A stretch of DNA of 64,000 nt, from the NCBI GenBank assembly GCA_029721515.1, contig CM056558.1, forward strand, positions 13,857,240-13,921,239, in the 5' to 3' direction. Source of the DNA: Synanceia verrucosa. Its lineage: Eukaryota; Chordata; Actinopteri; Perciformes; Synanceiidae. The notes beneath the pieces were generated by a model, which saw only the letters and a program-made list of their open reading frames with translations, did no database searches and had not been told where the DNA came from. Below are positions 1-11,860 of the stretch, piece by piece (position 1 is the first letter of the stretch; each line of letters starts with the position of its first letter). The position numbers were made by a program, and so were the translations under genes.

Positions 1-1079
1 TTCAAATGCATTCCAGTCTACTCCAGGCAACACCCCGACTCACAAAAGACAAAGACTGCAAATGACCCAGTGTCTACATGTGCTGCTCATATCATTCCTT
101 ATGTTGTACCATTTTATACACTGCCTTGACAAAAGCTTAAAACCCAGGCTATCTGCTATATGGCTATATTAAGTGGAATACAATTAAAGGTTAATGTGAA
201 TGGTGGCAATTTAACATTAACTTATGCCTGAATAAAAGACTATTTTAATGCAAAGGCTGCCGTAGCACAAGCAAACCATCCAGTAAAAGATAAAAGCAAA
301 AAGTAGTTACATTAATTAAATTAATGTTTATTCATATAGCACATTTAGAACAAAATCCAACTGACTGAAATGATGTACAATTATTAGATTTAATCAGCAA
401 TCCCTACGCAAGTTAAATAAAATATGGGGGATAAGATAAGAGTAAAGCATAATCATGTGCCTATAAAATAAGGACAATATACACTGAAAAAAAACAAAAT
501 CATGATTAAAAAATAATATAAAATGAAGTAAGTAAAAACTAAAAAAAAACCAAATGTTGAAAGTCTATTAAGTCCTGATTACACTGTAGCACTGAAACTG
601 GTTTCTAATACTGTTTTTTTTTTTTTTTTCAAAATGACTGAACGATTCACTGAAATCAGAAAGAGTTGCCTCCTAAACAAACTGCACACTCAACCGGAGT
701 GCCTTTGTCCTGCAACCTCATTATTCTCCACTACTGCTAATCTGTAACTCCGTGCTCTGTCGGAGAACCTCGACGCTCTCAGACACCACACACCATTCTC
801 AGATGAAACAGCGAGCCACTCTGACTGAAGTTTCATTAGCAGGGTTCTGTTTTGTGCAGATAAGTGCAAAAGCATCCATTATAATGAACACTCTCTCAGC
901 AGAGCCCCAGTCATAATTGCTACCATGCGACATTAGTTTAAAAAAGTCTCTGAGGTGACCCGTCTGATGAACGTAACGTATAGTGCTTACTTAGGTTTTG
1001 AGTGAGGTCATGCGTGTAAGTTCTTCGACGGCTATAGATTGGACATTTGTGTGTGCGCTTGTTCAAGGGTGACTGAGTG
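1..1079. other. AT-rich unique DNA, no gene
   Basis: Nothing gene-like is visible here. Positions 300-660 are strongly AT-rich, with a run of 16 T at 614-629. The 61-codon minus-strand frame at 690-875 shows no domain. Confidence 0.6.
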
Positions 1080-1275
1080 TCTATCGGCATGCTGTATGCG
1101 GTGACTGATATTCAATTAGTCCACCTGCCACCCCTACGCGGCCCTGCATTTCAGTGCTCAGTAAATCAGCTTGCCTGACAGCACACAGGTCGATATTAAT
1201 ATTAACGCCTCCATAAATAATGTTATTGTAGGCCCTCATGTTAATGGTTCATGATATGATGGCCATGATAAAGCA
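1080..1275. promoter_or_regulatory. candidate conserved non-coding element
   Basis: This stretch has mixed composition without simple repeats and carries TAAT-type and ATTA cores, for example around the paired ATATTAATATTAA and the CATAAATAATG segment near 1193-1223. It also keeps several CpGs. That texture is typical of vertebrate developmental enhancers. Conservation cannot be seen from one sequence, so this is inference only. Confidence 0.25.
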
Positions 1276-2470
1276 CAGTGAGTATTCTATTGTGAAGGGG
1301 GTGGGGGTTGGCAGGAAGCAAGAGAGACGAACAGACTAAATCCCCTTCAATGTCCTTCAATAGGGACGTTGGTGACATTGGTTTGGAAAGGCGCCGAGCT
1401 GGTCACAGCTGTGTTCCCAAACATCAGTGTGTGTGTGTATTGTGGATTGGTGAAGGGGGGGGGTTAGAGTGGGAGGCTGTTGGGACTGGACACAGCAGAT
1501 TAATTATTATAAATCATCTCCCAGGCCACATGTTTGTGGCTGCTACTCAAACTGTTGACTGACTATGCGATTTCCATCTGGCGCACTGCACTTTGTGCAC
1601 TGTGTGTGTTTGCGACAGGACAAGTCTGGGGTCGAGTGGAAGACCGGCTTCGCTGTTTTGAGAGAATGGTCCGTATTTCAGTCTGACAGCAAACACATCA
1701 TTGTAACGTCTTTGTGTGGCCACCGCAAATCTCTGGATTAGCCACTGTCTGGAATGAGACGTCTGTCATCAAACTGACACAGCTTGTTTGCTTGATCTCG
1801 GGGTCAAAACACAGGCATAAGTGATTTTATGTAGAGGGGCCAAAGCTTCAGGAGCTCTGTCTCTTCCAGCTCTTGCAATATGACATTTTTGTCTCCTCAG
1901 TCAGAGGAGGAACTAACAGAGGATGCACATTTCTTTGAGGTAACACAATCTCAATACACACACTCCTCTACCTGCTGCCCATTGAGCAGCTTCACTGGCT
2001 CAGCTGTAATGATCAAGAGAAGCTCATCATTTGTTGCTCAGAGAAAGAGAGAGGTTTCACTTATTCTTCCCTCCAAGGAATGAATTTCCAGCATGAAAAT
2101 TCAAATGTTATGTTATGGGAACAAGTCCGAACCTTCTCTTGGTGTGAGGTCATTTTTTTGCCCTGAATAGCAGCACACACAAACATTCAGGGGGCACCAT
2201 CAAAAAAAAACAAAAAAAAAAACTGTTGTCCGGTCATAAAATAATTATAACATTTGAATTCCCACCTCTTAAAGTTCCTTCTTTACACAAGGTTGAGGAA
2301 TTAGAAAGAAAAAAAAATAGCAGATACTGTATGTTTTGTTATCCCCTCACATGCAACAGCTCGCAAACAAATTAAATCTGAATAAATCACTACGGAGAAA
2401 TATTAATCAGCTCTTATGCTCATCTGTGAGGGAGGAGGTGGCCAATGTGTCACATGGTGATTGGTGGGAA
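1276..2470. other. unique DNA, no gene
   Basis: I see nothing coding. The stretch holds a G9 run at 1455-1463 and A-rich runs near 2202-2221. Short open frames at 1308-1562 and 1880-2083 show no domain. Confidence 0.6.
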
Positions 2471-2477
2471 GAGTAGC

Positions 2478-2510
2478 CACACACACACATGCACACACAC
2501 GCACACACAC
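2478..2510. repeat. interrupted (CA)n microsatellite
   Basis: This is a CA dinucleotide tract with single-base interruptions (ATG, G). A second, perfect CA tract follows about 100 bp downstream. The open frame covering both reads as alternating T-H and is an artefact. Confidence 0.95.
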
Positions 2511-2612
2511 TAAATCATCCAATGTATTATTACAGTTATCTGCCATTGTGAAGAATTCTGGGAAAGGTTTCCAAACTGACTGTGGCTTCAGTCATAATGT
2601 CCCCTCCTGTCA

Positions 2613-2613
<1 letters not shown>

Positions 2614-2647
<34 letters not shown>
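2614..2647. repeat. (CA)17 microsatellite
   Basis: This is an uninterrupted CA tract of about 17 units, likely polymorphic in length. Confidence 0.97.
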
Positions 2648-2651
<4 letters not shown>

Positions 2652-2824
2652 AAACCCTCTACCAGCCGTGGACCAGGGGTTTAGCAAAGCCCGGATCATC
2701 CCTGCTAATCCACACTCATTAAGGATGAACTGCATGATAGCGTGCTGCCACCAGCAGCCTCCACCACAATCCCCTACTCTTCTTTACCCCACTTTCACCC
2801 GCGTACACCCCCACTCTGCCACCG

Positions 2825-3010
2825 TGGATAAGTGGCAGCTTTGATGCTGATTTTAATAAATGACTGCAGATTGTTGCGTGTGTGTCTGTTGCCACCGCTT
2901 GAGCAAACAGAACACCTGCCACACCTGTCAGCGCTAATCAGGCCCGCTTTAATTAATGACGATGAAGCTATTACGCCATGCCGGTGGAGGCAACGTGTGT
3001 TTGACCAAGA
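2825..3010. promoter_or_regulatory. candidate conserved non-coding element with TAATTAAT core
   Basis: This is non-repetitive DNA just after a microsatellite. It contains TTTAATTAATG at 2948-2958, the overlapping-TAAT type of homeodomain site. Around it is GC-balanced sequence with intact CpGs and a CACCTG E-box near 2914. The composition change and motif content are those of a regulatory element. Conservation was not tested. Confidence 0.32.
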
Positions 3011-4373
3011 GAAGTTGAGAGCTCCACTCTTCAGAGAAGTGGGTCCTCACACAGAGGAGGAATTCAAGATGAGACAGGCTGTAAGGTGACTGAGCTGGTG
3101 AACCACTTTTCTCTGGTAAAATGTAAAAGGATTCAGAGTTTAAGCAAAACTTCAAATCAATTATTCAAACGCTTTCATTGTTCCTCTGGATGGAAGAGAA
3201 ATTGTTTCTGTGCTCAACAGTTTTTACCCGAGGATTGCAACATAAATAGAATGTTCATCCTCAGCGCTGAGAAGGTCACCGCTGAGTGGAGTCTACCTAC
3301 AAGCCCCTTGGGCTGAACAGAAAAATGCCTCATGGATACTTCCCTTCCAGCTCTCTGCCTCCAAAATAACTCTCCCTCTGTAGGGTTCTTAAATAAATTA
3401 CAGATATGCTATCCTCCCAAGATGTGATCTCTGTTCTCCGGCGCAAATTAAATATTTAAGCCCATTTAGGTTGGTGCCCAGCGTAACTTGAAGCCATGTG
3501 GTTGCAAGGGGCGACATCCAACCAAAGTTGTGTCACAACGCTACTTAGGCTAGCAGTGATGTTTGTTGCTCCGGGCCGTGCATCCGTAGAGAGGAAGCAG
3601 GGCGGCATTGATGTTAGAGAGAGTATATTGTGTAACTGAAAAGGTCAGCGGCTTGATCTCACAGTGCAACAGTGTTTCTACCCACAGCCACGTTTCAGTG
3701 TCAAGGTGTCAAGACACTGAATGCTGACTCTCTGTGATTCACTCCATGTGACAACACGAATCAAAAGCCTAAAATTAAAACATAACTTCAAAGACTTTGA
3801 TGACCATGTGCCAGTCTTATTTTTCCATTTAATTTCCTCCCACTCACCAAACCTTATAAAGTTAAAATACTGAACTGTCATGTGAAAATGAGATGTTTTG
3901 TAGAAATTTGGCTCAAAGTGCTCAACATGGCTTCTATCAAGACAAGCTGGGATGTTTTTTTAATCAATCATCAGTGAGCATCTACACATGTACAGAGGTC
4001 TGTAATGAAATGCTGTTTAGAAACCAGTAGACAAAAGACCAAATATTACAGCATTATCTCTCAACTCAATTAATAATCTAAACAAATACATTTGTCCTTC
4101 TGAGGACAAAGGCAGCACAGCAAGAGAAACAGGATTACCACACAGCTCTAATGCTTGATTATGAAAAAATAAATACACTATTAAATACACCAGTGGGAGG
4201 CTTACACATCACCAAGGCACATCCTATTTATCCAGTGTTTTAGAGATGGGTAATGACCAAACAGGCTAATTAGGTGGGAGTTATTTACCACACTTTAGTC
4301 TGTAACAGTAGAACATGAGAAACCGTGTGAAGTAAAGGTCCTCCCATTGAAGAGCGCAGGTACAGAAATAGTT
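3011..4373. other. unique DNA, no gene
   Basis: No gene, element or tandem repeat is recognised. Short frames at 3086-3316 and 3678-3881 have no domain. The segment near 3439-3475, with AAATTAAATATTTAAG, could be regulatory but is not distinctive. Confidence 0.55.
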
Positions 4374-4418
4374 TGTGTATGTGTGTGTGCGTGTGTGTGT
4401 GTGTGTGTGTGGGGGGGG
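4374..4418. repeat. (GT)n microsatellite followed by G8
   Basis: A GT tract with one C interruption runs directly into eight G. Confidence 0.96.
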
Positions 4419-4439
4419 CATTTAATAGACCCAACCCCA

Positions 4440-4640
4440 GTTTGAACCCAGAGAAAGCATTTTGTCATGTGACCTTCATTAACATTTCCTATTCATTGCC
4501 CCGACTCTGGCGATAAATCAGGAAATGGCTCCTATTGTATCTTCCAGCGGCGTGAACTGCAGCCTTTTCCCGTACATGACTTTCATTAGCTTTTGTCTCT
4601 TTAAACAATAAGCGTTGCCTCGATCGAACACAGGTTTTAG
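4440..4640. promoter_or_regulatory. candidate conserved non-coding element
   Basis: This is complex, non-repetitive sequence with retained CpGs, a TTTCATTAGC TAAT-type site near 4581 and an AACAATA SOX-like site near 4605. It is placed between a microsatellite and plain AT-rich DNA. It is called on texture only. Confidence 0.28.
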
Positions 4641-4902
4641 AAGGTATTTGTCTTGGGGAGTCTTAGCTAACAGGAACTAAACTGAAATTAACTCAAGAGG
4701 CGATGCAGTAAAGATCCATGGAGGAAACACAAAGATGTAAAGTCTACTTCAAACACTTTCAAGTAAGGTGAGGTATGTGGTGAAGTGCAAAACCTTTACA
4801 CTCAGAGTGAAGATCATCTTATAAAAGAAGAAAACAAGGAAAAGGGGAAACATAAAGTTCTCTTTTGGAGTGGGAGACTTTTCAGAAGGAGAATGGCTTC
4901 CC
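4641..4902. other. unique DNA, nothing recognised
   Basis: Plain sequence of AT-moderate composition. No repeat or coding signal is visible. Confidence 0.5.
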
Positions 4903-5020
4903 TTCATTGAAGCATTGCTGGATTAACCTAATCAGAGGATTAATCAGACTTGAAACACTGGAAGCTGTGCCGGTGGCCCCTTTATCCAACTGTGCCAGGC
5001 CCGGGCAAAAGAATTAGGAT
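4903..5020. promoter_or_regulatory. clustered K50 homeodomain (OTX/PITX/CRX-type) sites
   Basis: Four half-sites lie within 26 bp: GGATTA at 4920-4925, TAATC at 4929-4933, GGATTA at 4937-4942 and TAATC at 4941-4945, in both orientations. The last two overlap as GGATTAATC. TAATCC and its complement are the established binding core of K50 homeodomain proteins such as OTX, CRX, PITX and GSC. Chance clusters in AT-rich DNA are possible, but four in 26 bp is unusual. Function is inferred. Confidence 0.4.
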
Positions 5021-6539
5021 AGTGAACAGGGAGATGGCGTTCCCACAACCTCTCTCTCTCTAGAGCTCGCTGCATGCCAAAATACCTAAGAGACAGAGGG
5101 GGAATTAGAGGCTTCCAACTTACCCCAACTGACTTTTTGGAACTGGGTCTCTCTCGCAAACGTCTCAATCCTCAGATGAGAGCTTTTAGATTTAGAGTTT
5201 TAGCTCTACTGGCTGTCCAAAGCTTTGACTTAGTGTAGTTTGGGTTGGGTAAAACAATCTTGAAAAGACTGTGATGTCTCAGTTTCCTAATATTGTTAAA
5301 CATTATGAGCTAGCCTCACCCTCAGTGTTTCAACTATTTTTGTTGGTGGACCACTTATTAACAAGCAATCACAATACGTGACATTTGCATGTTAAATTTA
5401 ACATCAGCACTTGACACCCATCTTCAAACTGACGCAGGTTCAACCCAGCCAATACCTGACTAACTTGACATCAAAAAGAACATTTCTGCCACTTTAACAC
5501 AGCAGAAATCTGAGTATCAGTATATGTCGCTATTTAGGTGCAGTCCTCCTTCCTTGCAGAGATTTTACGTATGTGACGAGCCGACTGCCTTGAAATCGGT
5601 GGAAATTAGCTCTTAATGTGCCGTGTTTGCCTGACCCTGTAATAAAGGATCAAATCTCTGAGAAAGCCTTATGTATTTTAAGCCTGCAACCACTTGTTCA
5701 TGAGCAGCCCTTGCAAATTTGGCTGACAGAAAAAAAGGTATTTGGAGCAAATCTGCATTGACTAGACAAACACAACTTAGTGCTTATCTGTGTCCATCTG
5801 TCTGCCTTAAATTATGCTGCAACTAATCCCACCACCTAGGCTGAGCAATGAAAACACAGGACTGTAGCGCAAAACAAGAGAAGCCTGCAGTGTGAACAGG
5901 GAGGACATCATTGATCCAGGCTTGCTGGTAGCCAGGTCATCGATTGCAGGAGCTGTGATACTTGGCACACCTTGCTGACTCCAACCACAACTTTGCGAGT
6001 GCTGCACACAGCGAGCATGTTTCTCCTTCTTCTGTCAGCTGACCGAGAGGAGGAGAAATCCTTTGCCGTCCTCACATAATTGTGTGGGAACATCATTTTT
6101 CAAACGCTGCTTTGTTTTCCCATCCCCAGGAGGCACGTTTCTCAAACAGTAAGCATTATATTATGGAAGCTGCTGCTAGGCCAGGTTGAAAATACAACTA
6201 GAGCCAATGAGCAGAGCCATGTACTCCTTGGGGGCACAGGTGCAAACATATGGGAGAGCCATCGAAGGTGACTGGGAATAAGAGGGAAGACAGTGGAAGC
6301 GAATGTATCTGGTCTTTCGTGATCCCTGGTGATGTATCGATGCTGGAATCTCAGCAAAGCCTCTCTTTTTTTAACAGGGTTAAATAAAACACAGACATCA
6401 AAGATCAACTTGTTTTTCTTGGCACCCTTTCTTCCTCCACAAGTGCCCTTCCTACGCCCACTGTTCTATTTAAAGATTTGTATCTTTCGTGCATTCAATA
6501 TGGACACACTTAAAAGAGCATAATGTGAGAGGAGAGGAG
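5021..6539. other. unique DNA, no gene
   Basis: No gene or element is recognised. Short overlapping frames at 5807-6096 (minus) and 6080-6523 (plus) lack domains. The segment 5560-5650 looks somewhat regulatory, with CpGs retained and an AAATTAGCTCTTAAT segment, but is not convincing alone. Confidence 0.5.
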
Positions 6540-6650
6540 AGCGAAAATGCACTTTAAATGAGTAGCGGCAGGATGCAGCTAATAGCCGTCTGATCAGCCA
6601 GCGTTTTATCTTCGCCACATTATCTCCAAATTCAATATTGGTTCTTCAAA
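6540..6650. promoter_or_regulatory. candidate conserved non-coding element
   Basis: A short complex block contains TAAT-type, TGATCAGCCAG and ATTCAATATTGG segments and CpGs, between plain AT-rich flanks. Inference from texture. Confidence 0.22.
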
Positions 6651-8901
6651 CACTCAGAAAAAAAGAGAGGGGCTGTTTCTAAACTTTCCTGCTATTTGCA
6701 CACCCAGACCACACTTAGTTAGTATTCCACTTGCGTTGCTGATATCCTCTCACCGAGTCTCTTCAATCCCTGCCAAAACAAGCCATAATATATAAAGCTG
6801 ATGCAAACACATTGATGTCTGCTGAAGAATTACAGATTCACTGTACCTGTAGAGACTTGTCTATCAATGCACAGCCAGTGTTGTTATTGACTCTGACAAA
6901 TTCCGGGATGCCACTGATGACGGCTTGACAAATGGGCCCCACTCCTCCTCATCCAACAAGCAATACATCTCCCTATGTCCCCCTGTCGCCCACCTCTATT
7001 AGATTCTATTATGTGATACTACATCACACCCTGGCTGAGTACGACCAGGAAGTGCTGGTGAGAATAGAAAGGCATTGGGGTTATGGTATGAAAACTCTGT
7101 GCTCTGGTGATGAGCATGTATCCAAAATCCAAGATCTCCAGGACAAATTTAAAAGTATTTGACCTCTGTCACTCTCTTTGCTTAGATCAGAAATGAATGA
7201 GTAGAATAGAGATGAACTGTTTGCGCTGGTCATTTAACCACAATGCCATCATTATTAATTGTTATATTATCTCATGTTATCTCTCATATTTTATCATAAT
7301 TTGTACCTTATATTTCTCTTATGTATCTATCGTATCTATTTTGGTACTTTATTTTTATTTTGCATGCCCCTGTGTATTTCCATCTATCTATCTATCTATC
7401 CACATTAAGCTAGTGTTTTTCTTTTAACTGTCTCTTGTTGATGCTCATCATTCATATCACAAATCCTCAATCTTGCACAACTTGCAAGTCACTTTGTTGA
7501 GCAAAGATCAACATGTTATTAGAATTGGTAAATTATGAAAAAACTAAAATCCTGTTACATGTGAACAGGAAGGACAGCCTGTTAAACACTCACTTTGCCT
7601 TCAAAAGCTTTTGCCAGTGTATGGACCTTGCTGTCACAACACCTCATTTCTGTCCTTTAAGCACACAGGAAGAGATTCTCACTTACTGTTGAACTTTAGC
7701 AGCAAAAAGATGGTTTATTTTAGCAGAGCAAATAACTCAGGTTTGGACTTTTTTTGGCGTTTTTTTTTTCAACAAAAAGCCACCAATGTGTGTGTTTTCC
7801 AGGACAGCACCTTTGCAATAAAATAAAATGTTTGTCTATTTCAGGTCATAATCCAAATGTGCGAGTACAATTCCCCATTTCCACATGTTTTTATCTGAAC
7901 AAAATTAGTCAGCACCTGTCAGAAGCTGCTGGATCCATGGCGAAGGAAGCTGTCTGAGAGAACCCTTTTCAGTGTCTTTTCACAAACACACACACACATA
8001 CACACACAACTGCAGAGCTGTTGCTATCCAGTCAAAAGCTATCAACACACCAGGGTGGATTTCTTTACAGCTCATCATCACAGTGGGGTAACATGAACAT
8101 GTTTGCAAAGAGAGGAAATAAGTGCATGTCTTGTACATCTCAGTCAGCTGACCAACTAAGAGATTCATTCAGATTCAGAGCTGCGAGCAGTAACTAAAAT
8201 TAATAGCTACAAACATTTAAACATAACTGTTCAACAGGGAACAAGGGACATTAAACAATTAACTATAATATGAATACTGAGTAGCCAATGCAAACTGTAA
8301 AAAGCTTTTCTTCATAATAATACACCTGTTTTACAAAGTCTTTAGTGAGATTAAAAAAATACAATTGCGAACAGCAATCATTTAGTGCTAATGACAAAGT
8401 AAAAGCTGGACACAACATTTGATATATTGCTATCTATGAGCAACATGTGACGTAAATAGTATAAAAAATGATGAGACTAAAAATCCAGTCAACATCCACC
8501 GCTGAGATTTGCACATGGACTCGTGGGTGTCATACAACCTTTCAGTAGCTGCAGACTGGTGGCTCAAAGGCATGACAGCTTTAGAAAGGAGTGTGCTAAT
8601 GTTAGGTGTGGTTTGTGCCCCTTGGTGCTATTTAGCACAGTGTGATGAGAGTTCATCTCCTTCACATCCTGCTTGTCCCTCTGTCTGAGAGCGAATACAG
8701 AAATAGTCTTTGTCACCAACCACTCAGCAGGGCACCTTTCACACACCATGTCCAACACGCCTGGACGGAGGCACTAATACGTGGGCCAAATGTGTGTAGC
8801 TTCACAGGAATATGATGTAAGCTACTGAGTGGATATGTGCCAGTGAGTTTCTTTTATGATTTTAATCAAGAATGCTGCATGTTATCAACTACATATTCAC
8901 C
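6651..8901. other. unique DNA with two small tandem repeats
   Basis: This holds an (ATCT)n tetranucleotide tract at 7382-7400 inside a T-rich region, and an interrupted CA tract at about 7986-8008. No open frame shows a domain. Confidence 0.6.
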
Positions 8902-9062
8902 ATGCTGTGATTGTTGATTATTGTTTTCAATTAATTGATTAGTTGTTTGGTGGATAAAATGCCATTAAATGGTGAAAAGTAACTTAAATAAATTAATCAA
9001 CTATCAAAATAGCTGATGATCAATGAAATAGTTGCCAACTAATTGTTGACAAGTGTTGCACC
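8902..9062. mobile_element. internally deleted inverted-repeat element (MITE-like, teleost type)
   Basis: The left part runs from TGATTGTTGATTATTG into a segment ending ATTGATTAGTTGTTTGGT. The right part carries ATCAACTATCAAAATAG and ends with GTTGACAAGTGTTGCACC. I recognise this pairing from a very common fish repeat whose outer ends are rich in ATTAATCGATTA. Here the usual middle section is absent, so about 160 bp remain. Family name and boundaries are from memory and approximate. Confidence 0.55.
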
Positions 9063-9980
9063 TGTAATCACCAATCAAACACCTTTTCCCCCCTCAGTCT
9101 GCTTTATGTGTTTCTTTTGTATAAAAATAAAATGACAGACAATTTTTTTCACTAATTTCAATTAGGGGGCAGGTCTACTGCTCTTGGTATGGTACACTAT
9201 AAATATCATCTTTTCACTGAAGTTCTCATTTTCATAGCATTTCACATGGTGTTATCTGAACTGAACCAAACTGAGCAAAAGTCAAATGGGAAAACACGCT
9301 GCACTGTGCCAGCTCAGTATGGAATGATACGCTGGAGCAGAAGAAAAATGATCTGTGAGAGCAAGAGAAGCAGCAACAGATAAGAGGATTACTCCATTAT
9401 TATCTACCCTAGGGGCTGTTACCCCAGAGCAGAGGAACACGGCGAAAAAGGGCAAGACCTTGATTTTTTTTCCCTCCCCCCGACATGCTCACATCGTTTG
9501 AGCGAAGCAGAGTTGCTACATGACACACTATCCCACTCTGCACAGGGCAAAGGCGTGTTTTTAGCCCAAGCTCAAAGGCAGTATCGTGAAGGTGTGACCT
9601 TCCTGTCCTGTCCAGCCTTCCTCTAACTGTCCTCCAGAGACACAGGATGGATCGACCTGATATCCGGTTTGGAATTTGAGGTTAATTGTGGTTTCAACAA
9701 TCTGGGAACCTGGGTATAAAGTATTTTTGTTCTATAATCAGACAAAAACATAACGGAAAAGTCCCTGACATGCTCAGGGCAGAAGATAAATTGTGCTTCT
9801 TAAATCTTTCAGTGCCACTGAATGCTTTTGATGTTATTCAAAATCTGATACTTGAGTGCCATTGACGGAAAAAGGCGTCATCATTTTTTTTTCTGCAATA
9901 GGTCGTTGATCATGTTCTCCCGCAGCCTGTGAGTAATTTTGGGGCTTCTTTGATTAGTAGTCGGGACGTAAAAAATTTAA
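9063..9980. other. unique DNA, no gene
   Basis: Nothing coding is seen. A short frame at 9189-9383 has no domain. There is a T8 run near 9465. Confidence 0.55.
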
Positions 9981-9981
9981 G

Positions 9982-10535
9982 ATACACCACGGAGATCAAA
10001 GCAGGAAGTGGAGACAATGACAACAGATGGATTCTGGACAAAAAACTGGTGATTTTGGTGAATATGGCCTCTAATCTCCTCCACATAAAACAAGAACAGA
10101 ACAAGGTAAAAACTTTTTTTCATGATGAAATAACGGGTTTCTTCTTTCATTTGAGCGACTCTGTTTTCAGAGACATGGTACAAAATATTCTGTGAGTCTA
10201 GAAATATGACAGGGTGGTACAGTGGTGTAGTGGTTAGCACTGTCGCCTCACAGCAAGAAGGTACTAGGTTCGAATCCCAGCCCACGGCCTTTCTGGGAGG
10301 AGTTTGCATGTTGTTAGGTTAATTGGCTAATTTAAATTGACCGTAGGTGTGAGTGTGAGTGGTTGTCTGTCTCTATGTGCCCTGCGATGAGGTGGCGACC
10401 TGTCCAGGATGTACCCTGCCTTTCACCCTAAGACAGCTGGAATAGACTCCAGCCCCCCGCGACCCTATGTGAGGATAAGCGGCAGAAAATGGATGGATGG
10501 AAATATGACTGAAAATGGGCAATGGCTGTTTTGTA
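9982..10535 (+). repeat. dispersed repeat, copy A (split by a SINE)
   Basis: Positions 9982-10210 and 10510-10530 align with 45167-45425 at roughly 80 percent identity by eye, in the same orientation. A shared block begins GAGATCAAAGCAGGAAGTGG and another reads ACAAAATATTCTGTG. The homology resumes after the SINE at 10510, which shows the two halves were once continuous. Both copies give the same meaningless frame (EIKAGSGDN). I believe this is a fish DNA-transposon remnant, but neither terminal repeats nor a transposase are visible. Confidence 0.7.
10202..10509 (+). mobile_element. tRNA-derived SINE, copy 1, with 9-bp target duplication
   Basis: The element occupies about 10211-10500. A pol III box A-like segment reads TGGTGTAGTGGTTAGCAC (10223-10240), and the box B segment GGTTCGAATCC (10268-10278) is a perfect match to the box B consensus. 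The body ends in an (ATGG)n tail. AAATATGAC is duplicated on both sides (10202-10210 and 10501-10509), the mark of LINE-driven insertion. Compared with the copy at 28401-28773, about 70 bp of the middle is missing, right after GAGTTTGCATGTT. It sits inside dispersed repeat copy A. Confidence 0.85.
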
Positions 10536-11550
10536 AGTGGAGCCAAAAGTGACAGACTCTGAAACACCCTGGAATTGGTTACAGAAAAGTTTGTGGCTAT
10601 ATTACGTTTATATGAAGACACAATGCCCTCATTTGGATTCAAAATACACAAACACACGTGCACATTACATACCTCAGAGATTTTCTCCCCAATGTTCTCC
10701 GTAAAGTGTTTTCACAAACATCCAAGACAGATGCAAATGTGACAATTGCCTTGGAATTTATTTTCAGATGACACACAAACACACAGCGTAACGTTTGTGT
10801 GGGCGATTGAGGCAGGGTTCTCACTTCAGTTTAAACAAAGACATCAAGAGTGTTGGTGTATCCACGTCAAGACTGAAGCGATAATTACTGTCATTCAAGC
10901 AGAAAGCTCATAGCACTGGCGGGGATTAATGTGTGTTAGCTAGTGACTGTGTCTCTGTAATGTAAACTTACACCAGCTGTCTGAGGCTCCATTTCAGGAA
11001 ACGTAACTGTCTTTCCACTCCAATTCAATCGTATTTGTCTTTTGGCCACTTTCATGTCCCAGCCTTGAGCACCATCTACCCCAGCTCCTTTAAATTTCAC
11101 TGCTTAGCAATTTGTTTGTAGAGTTTACACAAAGAGAGAAGGTAAATCTGATGTTTTGCTCAAGGACAAACTGTGGATGGAGGATATTATAGTTGTGTAG
11201 CTCCCAACTACCCACTGAACTGTTAATAAACATTTAACATTTGGATTCATAAGCATTTATCTGCTATTCAGGTGGTGGTTCAATATCTTCGCGGCTGCAG
11301 GGGCTTTATCGGCTCTGCATTTAAAGTTGTTCAAAAGTTGTCCCCACGTACAAGACTGTTGGCAAGACAAAGGGGCCTTTGACACCACATTGAAGGATCA
11401 TTTCAAACAAAGTCCTCCAAACTAAATGACACATGATCTGATGTATCAACAAGATACATTTCGCTTTGCTCTTTTGACCTATCCATTCATTTTTTTCTTT
11501 TCATACAGTGCAATAATTGAAAATGAAGATCTATATGAGCAGCACTTGAT
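10536..11550. other. unique DNA, no gene
   Basis: No gene or recognised element. Minus-strand frames at 10373-10663 and 10639-10824 run out of the SINE or lack domains. Confidence 0.55.
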
Positions 11551-11860
11551 TTTAAGGGTGTATTCACACCTGCCTTGTTAAGTTCGATTAAAACAAACTC
11601 AAGTTTGTTTCCTCCCTTGGTTCGGACCTTTTTGGCCAGTGTTAATACAATCACTTGAACTCTGATGCGGACCAAACAAGCAGACCAAGACCCAGCTGAC
11701 GAGGTGGTCTCAGAGCGGTTCCTATTGAACCCTGGTGCGGTTCGTTTCAGGTGTGAAAGCAGCCCGACCTCGATCCGACCCAGTTGCAAAAAAATCTACC
11801 TTTTTGGATTTGTCAGGCTCCTGTATTTTTGCGCGTTATGGGAAATGTAGGATAGCTCAG
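11551..11860. mobile_element. small DNA-element remnant (fish type)
   Basis: The left edge carries TATTCACACCTGCC. An internal segment near 11744-11762 carries the related sequence in inverse orientation (CAGGTGTGAAAGC), giving weak inverted ends. Between them are recurring GGACC, TTCGGACC and GGTGCGGTTCG motifs. I recognise this style (TTCACACCTG ends with GGTCCGGTTC-like interior) from non-autonomous fish elements. The segment to 11855, with TTATGGGAAATGTAGG, may belong to the same element. No coding capacity; the superfamily is not determined. Confidence 0.5.

Noticed and set aside
9929..10195. Open frame sharing EIKAGSGDN with 45014-45214
   Set aside because: The similarity is due to the dispersed repeat copies A and B; the rest of each frame diverges and has no domain.
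10223..10278. Possible tRNA gene (box A and perfect box B)
   Set aside because: No acceptor stem or anticodon arm pairing, and the body, tail and target duplication show it is a SINE head. The same applies to 37925-38020 and 63545-63690.
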